Positions 34,389 through 42,673 of a stretch of DNA of 64,000 bases are shown piece after piece; the stretch's first letter is position 1; every line of letters starts with the position of its first letter. The notes under the pieces were generated by a model that searched no databases, had not been told where the DNA came from, and was given only the letters and a program-made list of their open reading frames with translations. Origin of the DNA: Xanthomonas sp. (GTDB lineage Bacteria > Pseudomonadota > Gammaproteobacteria > Xanthomonadales > Xanthomonadaceae); assembly GCF_017163755.1 (NCBI RefSeq), contig NZ_JAFIWC010000013.1, positions 62,001 to 126,000 on the forward strand, read 5' to 3'. Both the position numbers and the translations under genes were made by a program.

Positions 34389-35885
34389 ATGTCACAGCAC
34401 GCCATCGAGGACCTGGTCGAGAACACGATCCATCTGGTGGATCGCAGCGCATTGGATGGCGCGCGCCAGACGGCGCTGATCCACGGCCTGCTGCAGCTGC
34501 AGGCGCGCTACGACACCAGCCTGACCTGGTTCCGGCTGCCCGCGGTGCTGCTGCGCCACGGCGTGCTGGAACGTACGCCGGTGGAGGCGCTGGCCGATGC
34601 CGGGCTGCGTGCGCAGGCGTTGGCGGCCGATGGGCCGTGCTGGCTCGGGGAGGACGGCGATGCGGGCTACCTGGAATGGGAGGGCCAGGCGCGCGTGCTC
34701 TACCGGCAGGCCGATGCCGGCCCCGCACTGCCGCTGCCCACGCTGTTCCACAGCGTGCTCGCGCTCGCCGACCAGGCCGACGACGCCGAGCTGTTCTCCG
34801 ACTGGTACGGGCTGCTGGTGAACGGCTGGTGGGACGAGGCCTTCGCCGCCGAGGACGGCATGGCGCCCACGCTCGACGGCCTGGTTGCGTCGGACGAGTT
34901 GCAGGCCATCCGCGCGCTGGCCGCGCGCCGTGGGGTCAAGCGCCGGCGCGGCGTGCCGGAGGACTTCGCGCTGCCGCGGCTGGCCGACAGCAGCGAGAGC
35001 GGCGAGGTGGAACGCAACTTCGGCCTGCGCTTCTTCCTGGAACCCAAGCGCACGCCGGCCGCCCTGCTCGCCGCGCGCGACAAGGCGCTGGCGCGGCAGA
35101 CCCGACTGCGCGAACTGATGTCCGCACTGGTCGAGCAGCAGCTGGGCGCCGCGTTGCAGGCCAGCGGATGGTCGCCGGTGCCCGCCGACACGGACCGCCA
35201 ATGGTGCTGGACCCGCGAGCACGACGGCGGCCGCCAGTTCCTCTGGGCCACCCACGACCCCGCGCTGGGCGTGCTGATGGTCCAAGTGGGCCTGCAGCAT
35301 GCGCGGCTGCTGGCCTGGCAGCAGCGCGCCGCCTCCACCGCGCTGCACGACCTGCATTTCGAGGGTGTCGCCGCCGGGTTCCTTGCCCCGGAGGTGCTGC
35401 ACGGCAAGGACATCGGCGCGTTCGGCGGCTGGGTGCTGGACCCGGCCAAGAGCGATACGCAACTGCGCACCTCCATCGACCGCTTGATCGCCGCCCTCCC
35501 CGCGCTGGATGCGAACTACTTCGGCTTCATCGCCCAGCAGTTCCCGCAATCGCTGTTCGCCCGCGACCTCGACACCCTGCTGCACCTGCTGGAAGAAGGC
35601 GACGACGACGGCGTGGTACCGCCCTACGTGCTGTTCGACAGCCCCGACAGCCTGCTGCTGGCCTTCGTCTTCCACCACCTGGACCGTGGCGACGCGGCCG
35701 GCGCCGCGGCCATCGTCGAACGCCTGCACGCACGCCAGGCCGCGCGCACGCGCCTGAGCCCCTGGCACCGCGACCATCTGGTGCCGTTCCTGCGGCAGTG
35801 GGACGCCGGCCGGCGCGACATGCCGATGCCGCCGGTGCTGCATGCGCTGCTGGCCAGTCACCTGCGCGCGCAGGAAGCCGGCTGA
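34389..35885 (+). CDS. Unknown soluble protein of 498 residues
   Basis: The protein has no signal peptide, membrane segment or catalytic motif I recognise. It is predicted helical, with repeated Trp/Leu-rich parts (WYGLLVNGWWDEAF). Codon use is typical of the genome. Its end overlaps the end of the opposite SymE-like gene by 28 bases. The overlap and orientation give no clue to function. Confidence 0.55.
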   Translation: MSQHAIEDLVENTIHLVDRSALDGARQTALIHGLLQLQARYDTSLTWFRLPAVLLRHGVLERTPVEALADAGLRAQALAADGPCWLGEDGDAGYLEWEGQARVLYRQADAGPALPLPTLFHSVLALADQADDAELFSDWYGLLVNGWWDEAFAAEDGMAPTLDGLVASDELQAIRALAARRGVKRRRGVPEDFALPRLADSSESGEVERNFGLRFFLEPKRTPAALLAARDKALARQTRLRELMSALVEQQLGAALQASGWSPVPADTDRQWCWTREHDGGRQFLWATHDPALGVLMVQVGLQHARLLAWQQRAASTALHDLHFEGVAAGFLAPEVLHGKDIGAFGGWVLDPAKSDTQLRTSIDRLIAALPALDANYFGFIAQQFPQSLFARDLDTLLHLLEEGDDDGVVPPYVLFDSPDSLLLAFVFHHLDRGDAAGAAAIVERLHARQAARTRLSPWHRDHLVPFLRQWDAGRRDMPMPPVLHALLASHLRAQEAG

Positions 35886-36307
35886 GCATTCGCCGCACGC
35901 CGCCTTGCCGGCGGCGCGGCATCGGCCGGCATCATCGACAGCACCAGCTCCCCATCGCGCGCAGTGATCTGCAGCTTGCTGCCGATGGCGAAGCCCAGTT
36001 GCTCCAGCCACAGGCCGCTCAGGCGCAGCACGGGGACGAACCGGTCGCCGGTGTGGTCGTGCTTGCCGGGATAGGCGTCGTAGCCGACGGTGCAGTGGGT
36101 GGGCTGGCGCGGCGCGCGCGGGCGGCATCGGCGCAGCGTGGCCTCGTTGGCGTCCTCGATCAGCCCGGCGCGCAATTCCTCGTGGGTGGGCAGCGGCGTG
36201 AGCGGAGGGTCCACGTAGACCCATTGCACCCGTGGTGCACGCCGGCGCGAGGGGCGGGCCGGCGCGGCGGCGGCGGACTTGTCGGCCACGGCGCGGCGGC
36301 GGCTCAT
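35858..36307 (-). CDS. SymE-like toxin (SpoVT/AbrB-type fold)
   Basis: The 149-residue protein contains the SymE signature: YDAYPGK, then DRFVPVLRLSGLWLEQLGF and GSKLQITARDGELVLSM near the C-terminus. Family members are toxins with an AbrB-like fold, controlled in E. coli by the antisense RNA SymR. The ATG is preceded by AGGAGG and overlaps the stop of the small gene upstream (ATGA). A structured leader lies upstream of the operon. Confidence 0.75.
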   Translation of the reverse strand: MSRRRAVADKSAAAAPARPSRRRAPRVQWVYVDPPLTPLPTHEELRAGLIEDANEATLRRCRPRAPRQPTHCTVGYDAYPGKHDHTGDRFVPVLRLSGLWLEQLGFAIGSKLQITARDGELVLSMMPADAAPPARRRAANAQPASCARR

Positions 36308-36576
36308 GGCGCCTCCTGCGGGTCGGCGGCGGGCCAGGCCGGGTGCACGCACTGGCTCAGCGCCAGCTCGATGCGGGCGGACAGGCTGCGCAGGCTGTGC
36401 GGCAGCACGCCGCGCTGGCACAGCAGGTGCTGCGCGTGATCGTCGCTGGCCTGCTCGGTGGCCGCCAATGCGGCCATCCGGTGCAGCACCACGCTGACCT
36501 CGCACAACAGGCCATGCGCGGCGGCCGGCAACAGGTAACCCACTTCGCGGGCCGATGGGGATGATGCGGTTTGCAT
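36304..36576 (-). CDS. Small helical protein coupled to the SymE-like gene
   Basis: The 90-residue protein starts at an ATG preceded by AGGAGGG and ends at a stop overlapping the SymE-like start. It is mostly helical (GYLLPAAAHGLLCEVSVVLH and SLRSLSARIELALS). It reminds me of the DUF3077/DUF6124 group of small Pseudomonas and Xanthomonas proteins, but this is not certain. Tight coupling suggests an antitoxin or accessory role. Confidence 0.55.
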   Translation of the reverse strand: MQTASSPSAREVGYLLPAAAHGLLCEVSVVLHRMAALAATEQASDDHAQHLLCQRGVLPHSLRSLSARIELALSQCVHPAWPAADPQEAP

Positions 36577-36599
36577 GGCAACGCCCTCCTTGGACAAGC

Positions 36600-36815
36600 A
36601 AAGAACCGTCGCCCAGGGCGACGGGATGTCGGGAGGTTCGAAACCGCTAAGAGCCGGCGGGCGTATTTCCCCGAAGGGTGTTGTATTAGCCGCCCTCCCG
36701 ACGCAGGCATCGCATCGGCTTGCGCCCGAGCAGCGGGCACAAAAAACCCACCGGTTTGTCGGAGGTGGGTACCGCTCTTAGAGGAGTTTCGACGCTCCTT
36801 GTAGCTAGAGTGCGA
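36600..36815 (-). ncRNA. Structured leader RNA of the SymE-like operon, C4/P4-CI-like
   Basis: Several perfect pairings cover this leader: GTCGCCC/GGGCGAC at 36608-36622, GTCGGGAGG (36628-36636) with CCTCCCGAC (36694-36702), and ACCCACC/GGTGGGT at 36746-36770. On the minus strand the last is followed by six T (36746-36741), a clear intrinsic terminator upstream of the genes. Two copies of an AGCGGT...ACCTCC..GAC element occur. This resembles phage P4/P1 immunity systems, in which a small antisense RNA controls early termination. The type is inferred; the structure is directly visible. Confidence 0.5.
36741..36770 (-). terminator. Intrinsic terminator or attenuator in the SymE leader
   Basis: On the minus strand the 7-bp stem ACCCACC/GGTGGGT with an 11-base loop is followed by T6. 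It stands about 165 bases upstream of the small gene at 36576, so it acts as an attenuator of that operon or ends a separate small RNA. Confidence 0.75.
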
Positions 36816-36949
36816 CTACCGGGTGGGCGTGTCAATAGTGCGTTGTGGAGATTTTTTGCACTTGAATGCGCTGCTGGCGCACGCAGCGCGGCTACGGAAT
36901 ACTGAGCCTCTTGGGGGGCGGGGAACGCTCGACAGCAGAAGGAAGCGAC

Positions 36950-37750
36950 ATGACGTCACCGGACGAGGCGGTTGCGGTACACGATGACGACGCGCAGCGA
37001 ACCGGCACCACACTCGCGGACTTGCGCTTTCCTTCGCTCGCTGCGGCGATGGAGCGCTATGTGCACGCGACCGACCACAGCCGCGCCGGTCCTGTAGAGC
37101 GCTGGAGTTTCGCGATCGCTCTGCTGGGTGCGAGCGCAGGAATGCTGTTGGGCACCCTACTGGATGGCAAGGCGGGGCTCTACTGGGCGATGGGCGGTCT
37201 TACGGTGGAGCTAGCAGGTGTCCTAATCTCTGTCACGCTAGGCATCAAGCGTGAGCTGCCGAGTTTTCGCCGACCCTATGCCAGCCACGCGGACGAGATG
37301 GAAAAGGAATTCCACTACTACCACACCATCGTCGCGGCGCTGCGGACATTCCCGCTGGAAGATCGGCGCCGCCGCGAAGCCTTCATGCGCGACCGCCGCA
37401 CGAACATGCATGACCGGCTGGGCCTATTTACTGGCGGCATGGAGAGGCTCGGCATCATGCCTGTCCTACTTGCGCTTTATCTCCAGCTCAAGGACTGGCG
37501 CTGGGGCGACTGGGCCGTGCTGAGCAAGATCACCATGATGCAAGGCGCCCTCGCTTTCCTACTGCTGTTTGCGTACTCGCTATCCTGGCATCTCATCCGG
37601 CTGCGTATTCGCGTGCAGTCGTATGAGCAGTTGCTTGCGGAGGCGAATCGGCAGGATAGCGCCTTTAGCACTCAATTGTCGCCATCACAGGTCGAGCAAG
37701 CACTAGCTAAGGTCAGATTCGATTCCTGCCAGAGGATCAGCCAGTCCTAG
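36950..37750 (+). CDS. Membrane protein of unknown function at the island edge
   Basis: The 266-residue protein has about four hydrophobic segments, near residues 61-80 (FAIALLGASAGMLLGTLL), 84-105, 160-180 and 195-215. A helical cytoplasmic part between them (HADEMEKEFHYYHTIVAAL) resembles coiled-coil effector-anchoring proteins but has no named domain. The region has lower GC than the core genes around it. It begins an accessory block that ends at the aceE terminator. Confidence 0.55.
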   Translation: MTSPDEAVAVHDDDAQRTGTTLADLRFPSLAAAMERYVHATDHSRAGPVERWSFAIALLGASAGMLLGTLLDGKAGLYWAMGGLTVELAGVLISVTLGIKRELPSFRRPYASHADEMEKEFHYYHTIVAALRTFPLEDRRRREAFMRDRRTNMHDRLGLFTGGMERLGIMPVLLALYLQLKDWRWGDWAVLSKITMMQGALAFLLLFAYSLSWHLIRLRIRVQSYEQLLAEANRQDSAFSTQLSPSQVEQALAKVRFDSCQRISQS

Positions 37751-37969
37751 TACCCTGCGCCGATGCAGCATCTCGCTCGATTGCGCCCATCAAAGATCCA
37801 GACGTTAGTCACTGCCTCAGCACACCATAAGAATCGGCGACTTAATTGTCTCTACCCTCTTTGTTCGCATTTACCTTAACCTGGCACTTTACTCGGAGCT
37901 GCCGATCGTCGCATTGCTTGAGACTATTAGCCTGCATATTCCTACGAATCTCGCTTGACAAGGACACCA

Positions 37970-38974
37970 ATGGCTAAGACACGCGCCTACACGTCGGAGC
38001 TCGGCAGCGAGACCGTGACTGCGGAGGCCATCGGCAAGATCCGGAACCTCCACTACAACGGGCGGCCTACCGGCCAACGATACTTCAGTACGCATTCGGT
38101 TGGTCAGCGTCGCGCCGTCAAACATGTCATGAAGGAAAAATGCTTCTTCGCCTACGTCGAGGGCGGAGGAAACACCTCGGCTTCCGACGGCGAGACACTG
38201 AACCACCTTCTTTTCAAGGAGGCACTGGCGTCGATAGAACACACCACTCTTTCCTTGTACACGCTGACCACCGGAAAGCCGACGCATTGGCGCAATGTTC
38301 CCGTTCGCATTAAAAAGGCGGAGCCAGAGAAGGCGATCGAACGCACGAATGGATCCCCATTCCGTGCGGACCTCTACATTGAATTTGAGGACGATATGGG
38401 CCTCGCACTGAAGTGGGAGAACCAGTTATATTTAGAGATTCGACACACCCACGCCGTTCAGGCCGAGAAGCAGATGGAGTTGCGGGACCTGGAACGACCG
38501 GTCGTTGAGGTGGAAATTCCCGATCTGTTCACCTACGCGGTCGCGGATGACGAAACCAGCGACGACCAGGAAGAAGCACATCGGCAGCGGATCAAGGCGA
38601 TCCTCGAGAGTAAAAACGGCTTCCTGAAGTGCGTCATTCTCAGTGATCCGAGCTCCAAAACATACCTTCGACGCCTGGCGAGCAAATATCTCAGTAAGAT
38701 CAAATCTCTGGAGGCGGAAAGCACTACGCTTCTCGACTCGCTTGCGGCATCCCAAGAGCAGTTACTCGCATCAACCGAAAAGGCTGCACACTTGTCTTCC
38801 CAACTGCAGGAGAGCCAGCAAGCTGTGGAGCGGCATCTGTCTGACCTGAAACAAGGGCGCCGGGAACTGGAAGACCTTCGGCAGCAAGTGTCAGAACTAC
38901 GACGCCAGCGAGACCGGCTGCTGCTGACATTTAGTGTGCTAGGCGCAGGTCTTGCCCTCCTGATAGCTTGGTGA
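37970..38974 (+). CDS. Nuclease-like protein with coiled coil and C-terminal membrane anchor
   Basis: The 334-residue protein has an N-terminal domain with RADLYIEF, LYLEIRHTHAVQAEKQMEL and VVEVEIPD. This order resembles the D, ExK core of PD-(D/E)XK nucleases of the CoiA-like group, though the ExK is LEIR. A long coiled coil (residues about 245-315) is followed by a single hydrophobic helix at the end (LLLTFSVLGAGLALLIAW). Tail-anchored nucleases of this kind occur in defence islands. An AAGGA site precedes the ATG at 37970. Confidence 0.55.
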   Translation: MAKTRAYTSELGSETVTAEAIGKIRNLHYNGRPTGQRYFSTHSVGQRRAVKHVMKEKCFFAYVEGGGNTSASDGETLNHLLFKEALASIEHTTLSLYTLTTGKPTHWRNVPVRIKKAEPEKAIERTNGSPFRADLYIEFEDDMGLALKWENQLYLEIRHTHAVQAEKQMELRDLERPVVEVEIPDLFTYAVADDETSDDQEEAHRQRIKAILESKNGFLKCVILSDPSSKTYLRRLASKYLSKIKSLEAESTTLLDSLAASQEQLLASTEKAAHLSSQLQESQQAVERHLSDLKQGRRELEDLRQQVSELRRQRDRLLLTFSVLGAGLALLIAW

Positions 38975-39068
38975 TTGGCCGGTTGCGGGTTCACAAGCCT
39001 AAGAATGGAATCAGCAGGACACGCGGGCATTCATCGGCATTCGTCGGCATCGTGGATGCCACCCATCC

Positions 39069-40616
39069 GTGGAGAAGACGACCGCTATCCTCATTAGCCT
39101 GAAACACCAACATGCGCTTGGCAATGGCCGCTTCTGTGTCACATTTTATGGTTCTGCTCGGTCAGTGGCAGCCGAACGTCAAAATCAGCTGGAGGAAGTT
39201 GCAGCGCTCCTCTTTTTCCCGTTAGGCAGCACACATACGGTACATAGGAAGAGAGAGATGGATCCTAAGAAGCTTCGAAAGATTTCGTATCTGCTAAACT
39301 GTCTACGCAATCCGTCACGACTAGAGGTGCATAAACCACCATTTGGCGATGGCGGCTTAATAGACTATCTCTCCCGAGAGATCCGCACACCAGATGGTCG
39401 TGTGGCGCTTCTTACCCGGACGGGCTTGGCGGAGCTGAGAGAGCTCACGCAAATGCTATTTGACGCACACCTGTTTGGCAGTCTTGTTGGGTACGGTGAC
39501 GTCGCCTCCTCTCTACGGTCCATCTACGGAAGGCTGTTGGTGGAGACCGGGCCAGCCTTTACCTCAGTTGATCTAATTGAGTCTATTTGCCAAGACCTCA
39601 AAAATAAAATCGGAAAGCGCAGATTTGCAGTTCCACTTTCTGGCGTTCGCCTCGAGGATATCTCTAAACTCGATCTTGGTCCCGTTTGGCTCGTCAATGA
39701 CCTGCGCTCAACTTTAGCCGAAGCAGGAGAGTCTCCTGTTCGTAGGTACGTCGGTGGCGCGTTAGGGGCAGTGGGATCTGCGACTTGGCTAGTCGGAGAC
39801 ATCGAGGGAACGGTGGACGTGGCGACGGACCGATTTTCGTCGCTGGCTAATCTCTCACTAGGTTTACTGGCTGTATATGGCGCCGTTTCATATGAAAACG
39901 GAGCGACAAATTTCAGGCTTTGCACACAAATGAGTGCAGAGACCACCAGCGCCCGCGGGACTTATTTGCATTGGCAGTTAGATCAACCCAACGTGACCGT
40001 CAACTATCAGCTGCTAAAACACCAGACGCTTCGGATCAACAAGGAGAGTGCAGATAGAATTTACGCCGAGAAGTTATTTGACCGAGGATTTGCTTTGGCT
40101 GCAAGTACTGGTAGCAGTCAACTCGAAAAGGCTGTTATAAGGGCAATCCATTGGTTTTCAGATGCTCAGCGTGATCCAAGCGTGGTGATGCAGTTCGTGA
40201 AGTACTGGAGTTGCGTAGAAACCTTCTTTACGAGTCCAGACAAGGTCGTTCGTTCAGTGTCCAGCGGTCTCGCTACAACTCTGGTTGCCGGCGGCTACGA
40301 GATATATCCCCCCGATGCATATTTCAATTTAAAGAAAAGAATTTCGAAGCTATATATCGCGAGGTGTAAGGCAGTCCACCAGGGGCATCATGATCACGTA
40401 AGCTGGAAAGATGTCAGCGATCTTAGTGAGTGGTGTGCGTGGTTGATTTTAACCATGCTTTCTCTTTTGGAGAGAGGTTATATTTCAACTAAAGAAATAA
40501 GAGTGCAGATTGATAGGCTTGATGCAGTCCTAATCAGAGGACACGGAATGGCGGCCCTAACAAATTCTTCGTCCAGAAGCACAGCTGATAGTTCTACCCT
40601 AAGTAGCAACCCATGA
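39069..40616 (+). CDS. HEPN-domain protein, possible defence ribonuclease
   Basis: The 515-residue protein has a low-GC, AT-rich coding sequence unlike the neighbouring core genes. Its C-terminal part shows AIHWFSDAQRDPSVVMQFVK, then RCKAVHQGH. This fits the R-x4-H active-site motif of HEPN ribonucleases, as in ApeA-type proteins. The first 350 residues have no recognised motif and may form a sensor. The start is GTG at 39069 and is uncertain. It converges on the SIR2 gene with 70 bases between. Confidence 0.6.
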   Translation: MEKTTAILISLKHQHALGNGRFCVTFYGSARSVAAERQNQLEEVAALLFFPLGSTHTVHRKREMDPKKLRKISYLLNCLRNPSRLEVHKPPFGDGGLIDYLSREIRTPDGRVALLTRTGLAELRELTQMLFDAHLFGSLVGYGDVASSLRSIYGRLLVETGPAFTSVDLIESICQDLKNKIGKRRFAVPLSGVRLEDISKLDLGPVWLVNDLRSTLAEAGESPVRRYVGGALGAVGSATWLVGDIEGTVDVATDRFSSLANLSLGLLAVYGAVSYENGATNFRLCTQMSAETTSARGTYLHWQLDQPNVTVNYQLLKHQTLRINKESADRIYAEKLFDRGFALAASTGSSQLEKAVIRAIHWFSDAQRDPSVVMQFVKYWSCVETFFTSPDKVVRSVSSGLATTLVAGGYEIYPPDAYFNLKKRISKLYIARCKAVHQGHHDHVSWKDVSDLSEWCAWLILTMLSLLERGYISTKEIRVQIDRLDAVLIRGHGMAALTNSSSRSTADSSTLSSNP

Positions 40617-40686
40617 ACTGAGCAGAACTGCAGGCATATCCACACCCGTCTAGAATTTCTTTAACACGGCTTAATGATTTATCAGA

Positions 40687-41553
40687 TTACCATTTTTCTG
40701 TTGTCCGCAATTGCGCCCGAACGTCTTCGACATTTTTTACTAAGGCAGCAAGGCCCGATGTCAAAGCAGCATGATTGTTATCTTGACTGTATTTCAAGAA
40801 AGACACATGCATCATCTCTGACGTGACAGTTAGTATCTCATCCGCCACGGACCCTTCCGCCACCGTCATATAGTGGTCAGGAAGTCTCCCATGAGCGAAA
40901 CGAATGTCCTCGAATAGCATGCGTATATCCGGATCGTCAATCCCACATCCAATAAAAAGGAACGTATGCGTGAGCGCCAATGCCTTTAAAATCGCGTAAA
41001 ATAGTGTGTATTTTGTTCTGGCTTCAGCATAATCGAATCGAGTAAATATCACTTCGTCGGGATTATTCGCGGAACCATGAGTCTTAAGAATTAACCGTAC
41101 ATCTCCGCCGTGGAGATAGCTCGCGATGTCGCTGCTTGTATGATCCTTTACTATAACAGAGCCTGCCGAGACGGAGGACGCATGAGTTTCATATATGTTG
41201 TCGAAGTTGGGACTTGCCACAATCGATGAATCTAGATCATAGATATGCCGATGAATATCTGCAGCGCGAAAGGCTGCCTGCTGAAACTCCCGCTGCACTT
41301 TCTGAACAAAGCTACCGGACCCGAGCCGGCGCTTAATGAGCTCACATGCAGTCGGATAGTCTCTCTCATCTATCAATTTAACCAGATCTGGGGGATCATG
41401 AAGCTGCCCTGCGCACATCCTCAAAAATCCCTCCCAAGTCGGGGGGCGATCTCCGCGATCATTGGTTGAATTTCTAGACACTCCAGATCCGATCATTATT
41501 ACGGATCTTCTTCTTGCGATAGCGTTAATTAGATGAGCCGGCCACTCGATCAC
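40687..41553 (-). CDS. SIR2-domain protein, likely NADase effector
   Basis: The 288-residue protein keeps the SIR2 nucleotide-binding pattern: MIGSGVSRNS (about 20-29), SPNFDN (about 113-118), LKTHGS and FIGCGIDDPDIRMLF. Family members in phage defence degrade NAD+ to stop infected cells. The start is a GTG overlapping the stop of the ParA-like gene (GTGA), so both are made from one transcript in coupled fashion. No further domain is present, so the ParA protein may be its sensor or regulator. Confidence 0.82.
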   Translation of the reverse strand: MIEWPAHLINAIARRRSVIMIGSGVSRNSTNDRGDRPPTWEGFLRMCAGQLHDPPDLVKLIDERDYPTACELIKRRLGSGSFVQKVQREFQQAAFRAADIHRHIYDLDSSIVASPNFDNIYETHASSVSAGSVIVKDHTSSDIASYLHGGDVRLILKTHGSANNPDEVIFTRFDYAEARTKYTLFYAILKALALTHTFLFIGCGIDDPDIRMLFEDIRFAHGRLPDHYMTVAEGSVADEILTVTSEMMHVSFLKYSQDNNHAALTSGLAALVKNVEDVRAQLRTTEKW

Positions 41554-42539
41554 TGGACTTGCTCCAAGAAACGTTCGGCGATCTTGTGAAAGAATTCTCC
41601 CGCCTCGCTCACCCTGGTGTATTGTGATCCTACGATCCCATCTTTGGAGTTGAGCTCAAAGATGGGGGCATGAGCCTGCTGAGACAAAGGGACGACACTA
41701 CTCAAAGTAGGGATCTCCCCAAGGTTGACGTCCTCAGGCTCCACTGCAAAGAAAGCACAAAGCTTGTTCATTTCCTCCTTTTGCTTAGTAATAATTCTTT
41801 CGAAAGCGTCAACTGCTTGCCTAACGCCAGAAACGCTTTTGGCACGATACTGCTGCATGACGTACCCAGCGAATTGCAAACTCCACTCTACCGGTTCCCC
41901 TTGAATTTGGAAGGACGTACCTTCATTTCGTGTATGCCTGTCATTTGCATCAGCGAGAGACTGCTTCCAGTTCTGCAACGAGTTAATGATATTCTGGACA
42001 GCCATTAAGCTAAAAATATCCACAGAAAGGGGCATAACAAAAAAATCCACGGCCAAGAGAACCGATCTATTGAGTGCCCCGAGAGATGGTCCCATATCCA
42101 CCAATACATAATCATAGACGTCGAGTCGACCAATTAACTCCCTAATTGCATAGGTGGTTTGAAATCCTCTAGGCTCACCGTTTCGCGTGGCGGACCAGTC
42201 GGTAGAAAGCAAATCTTCACGAATAGATAGTTTGGGATCACCTACGATCAAATCGACGCCAAAGCGTGAGCTTCGTTGGATGGTCGGGATCTGCGTCGGG
42301 TATCCCTGCCCTCTACGAACAGGCTCATAAAAACTATCTAGGCTAAAGTTCGACTCATCCAGCAAGATCTGCTCAAGAGCATCCTCTGGAAGGAGATACG
42401 CGGATGCGTTGCACTGAGGATCCGCATCAATGATGAGAACCTTGGATCCCTTAGTTCGCGCGAGCGAGGCTGCCAAATTGCAAATCAGAGTCGTTTTACC
42501 AACTCCCCCCTTGTTATTGAAGAAGCCAACACTTCTCAT
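41550..42539 (-). CDS. ParA-family ATPase coupled to SIR2
   Basis: The 329-residue protein has the deviant Walker A motif KGGVGKTT (residues 10-17), the ParA pattern LIIDADPQCN, and a VLVDMGPSLG Walker B. It has no ParB gene or parS-like repeats nearby, so it is not an ordinary partition protein. Its stop overlaps the GTG of the SIR2 gene. Low GC and codon use match the rest of the island. A role as the trigger of a SIR2 effector is an inference. Confidence 0.82.
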   Translation of the reverse strand: MRSVGFFNNKGGVGKTTLICNLAASLARTKGSKVLIIDADPQCNASAYLLPEDALEQILLDESNFSLDSFYEPVRRGQGYPTQIPTIQRSSRFGVDLIVGDPKLSIREDLLSTDWSATRNGEPRGFQTTYAIRELIGRLDVYDYVLVDMGPSLGALNRSVLLAVDFFVMPLSVDIFSLMAVQNIINSLQNWKQSLADANDRHTRNEGTSFQIQGEPVEWSLQFAGYVMQQYRAKSVSGVRQAVDAFERIITKQKEEMNKLCAFFAVEPEDVNLGEIPTLSSVVPLSQQAHAPIFELNSKDGIVGSQYTRVSEAGEFFHKIAERFLEQVQ

Positions 42540-42625
42540 ATCTCATCTCCTAGATACGCTTTCACACGTTGTACGACAGCCGGACGAATGACGTCTGAAG
42601 CACTGACATTGCGATTCACATCAAG

Positions 42626-42649
42626 AAAAAAGCGACCATAAGGCCGCTT
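42626..42649 (-). terminator. Intrinsic terminator after aceE
   Basis: On the minus strand an 8-pair stem with one mismatch (AAGCGGCC with GGTCGCTT) and a 4-base loop is followed by six T. It lies 25 bases after the aceE stop and separates aceE from the ParA-SIR2 genes. Confidence 0.8.
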
Positions 42650-42673
42650 CTTCCTTCCGATCTTTGGTAATTA

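Noticed and set aside
36625-36660. tRNA-like T-loop (GGTTCGAAACC)
   Set aside because: No acceptor stem, anticodon arm or CCA-type end can be built around it. It fits the structured leader RNA better.
41550-42539. ParA considered as a plasmid or chromosome partition protein
   Set aside because: No ParB gene and no parS-like repeats are nearby, and the gene is coupled to SIR2.
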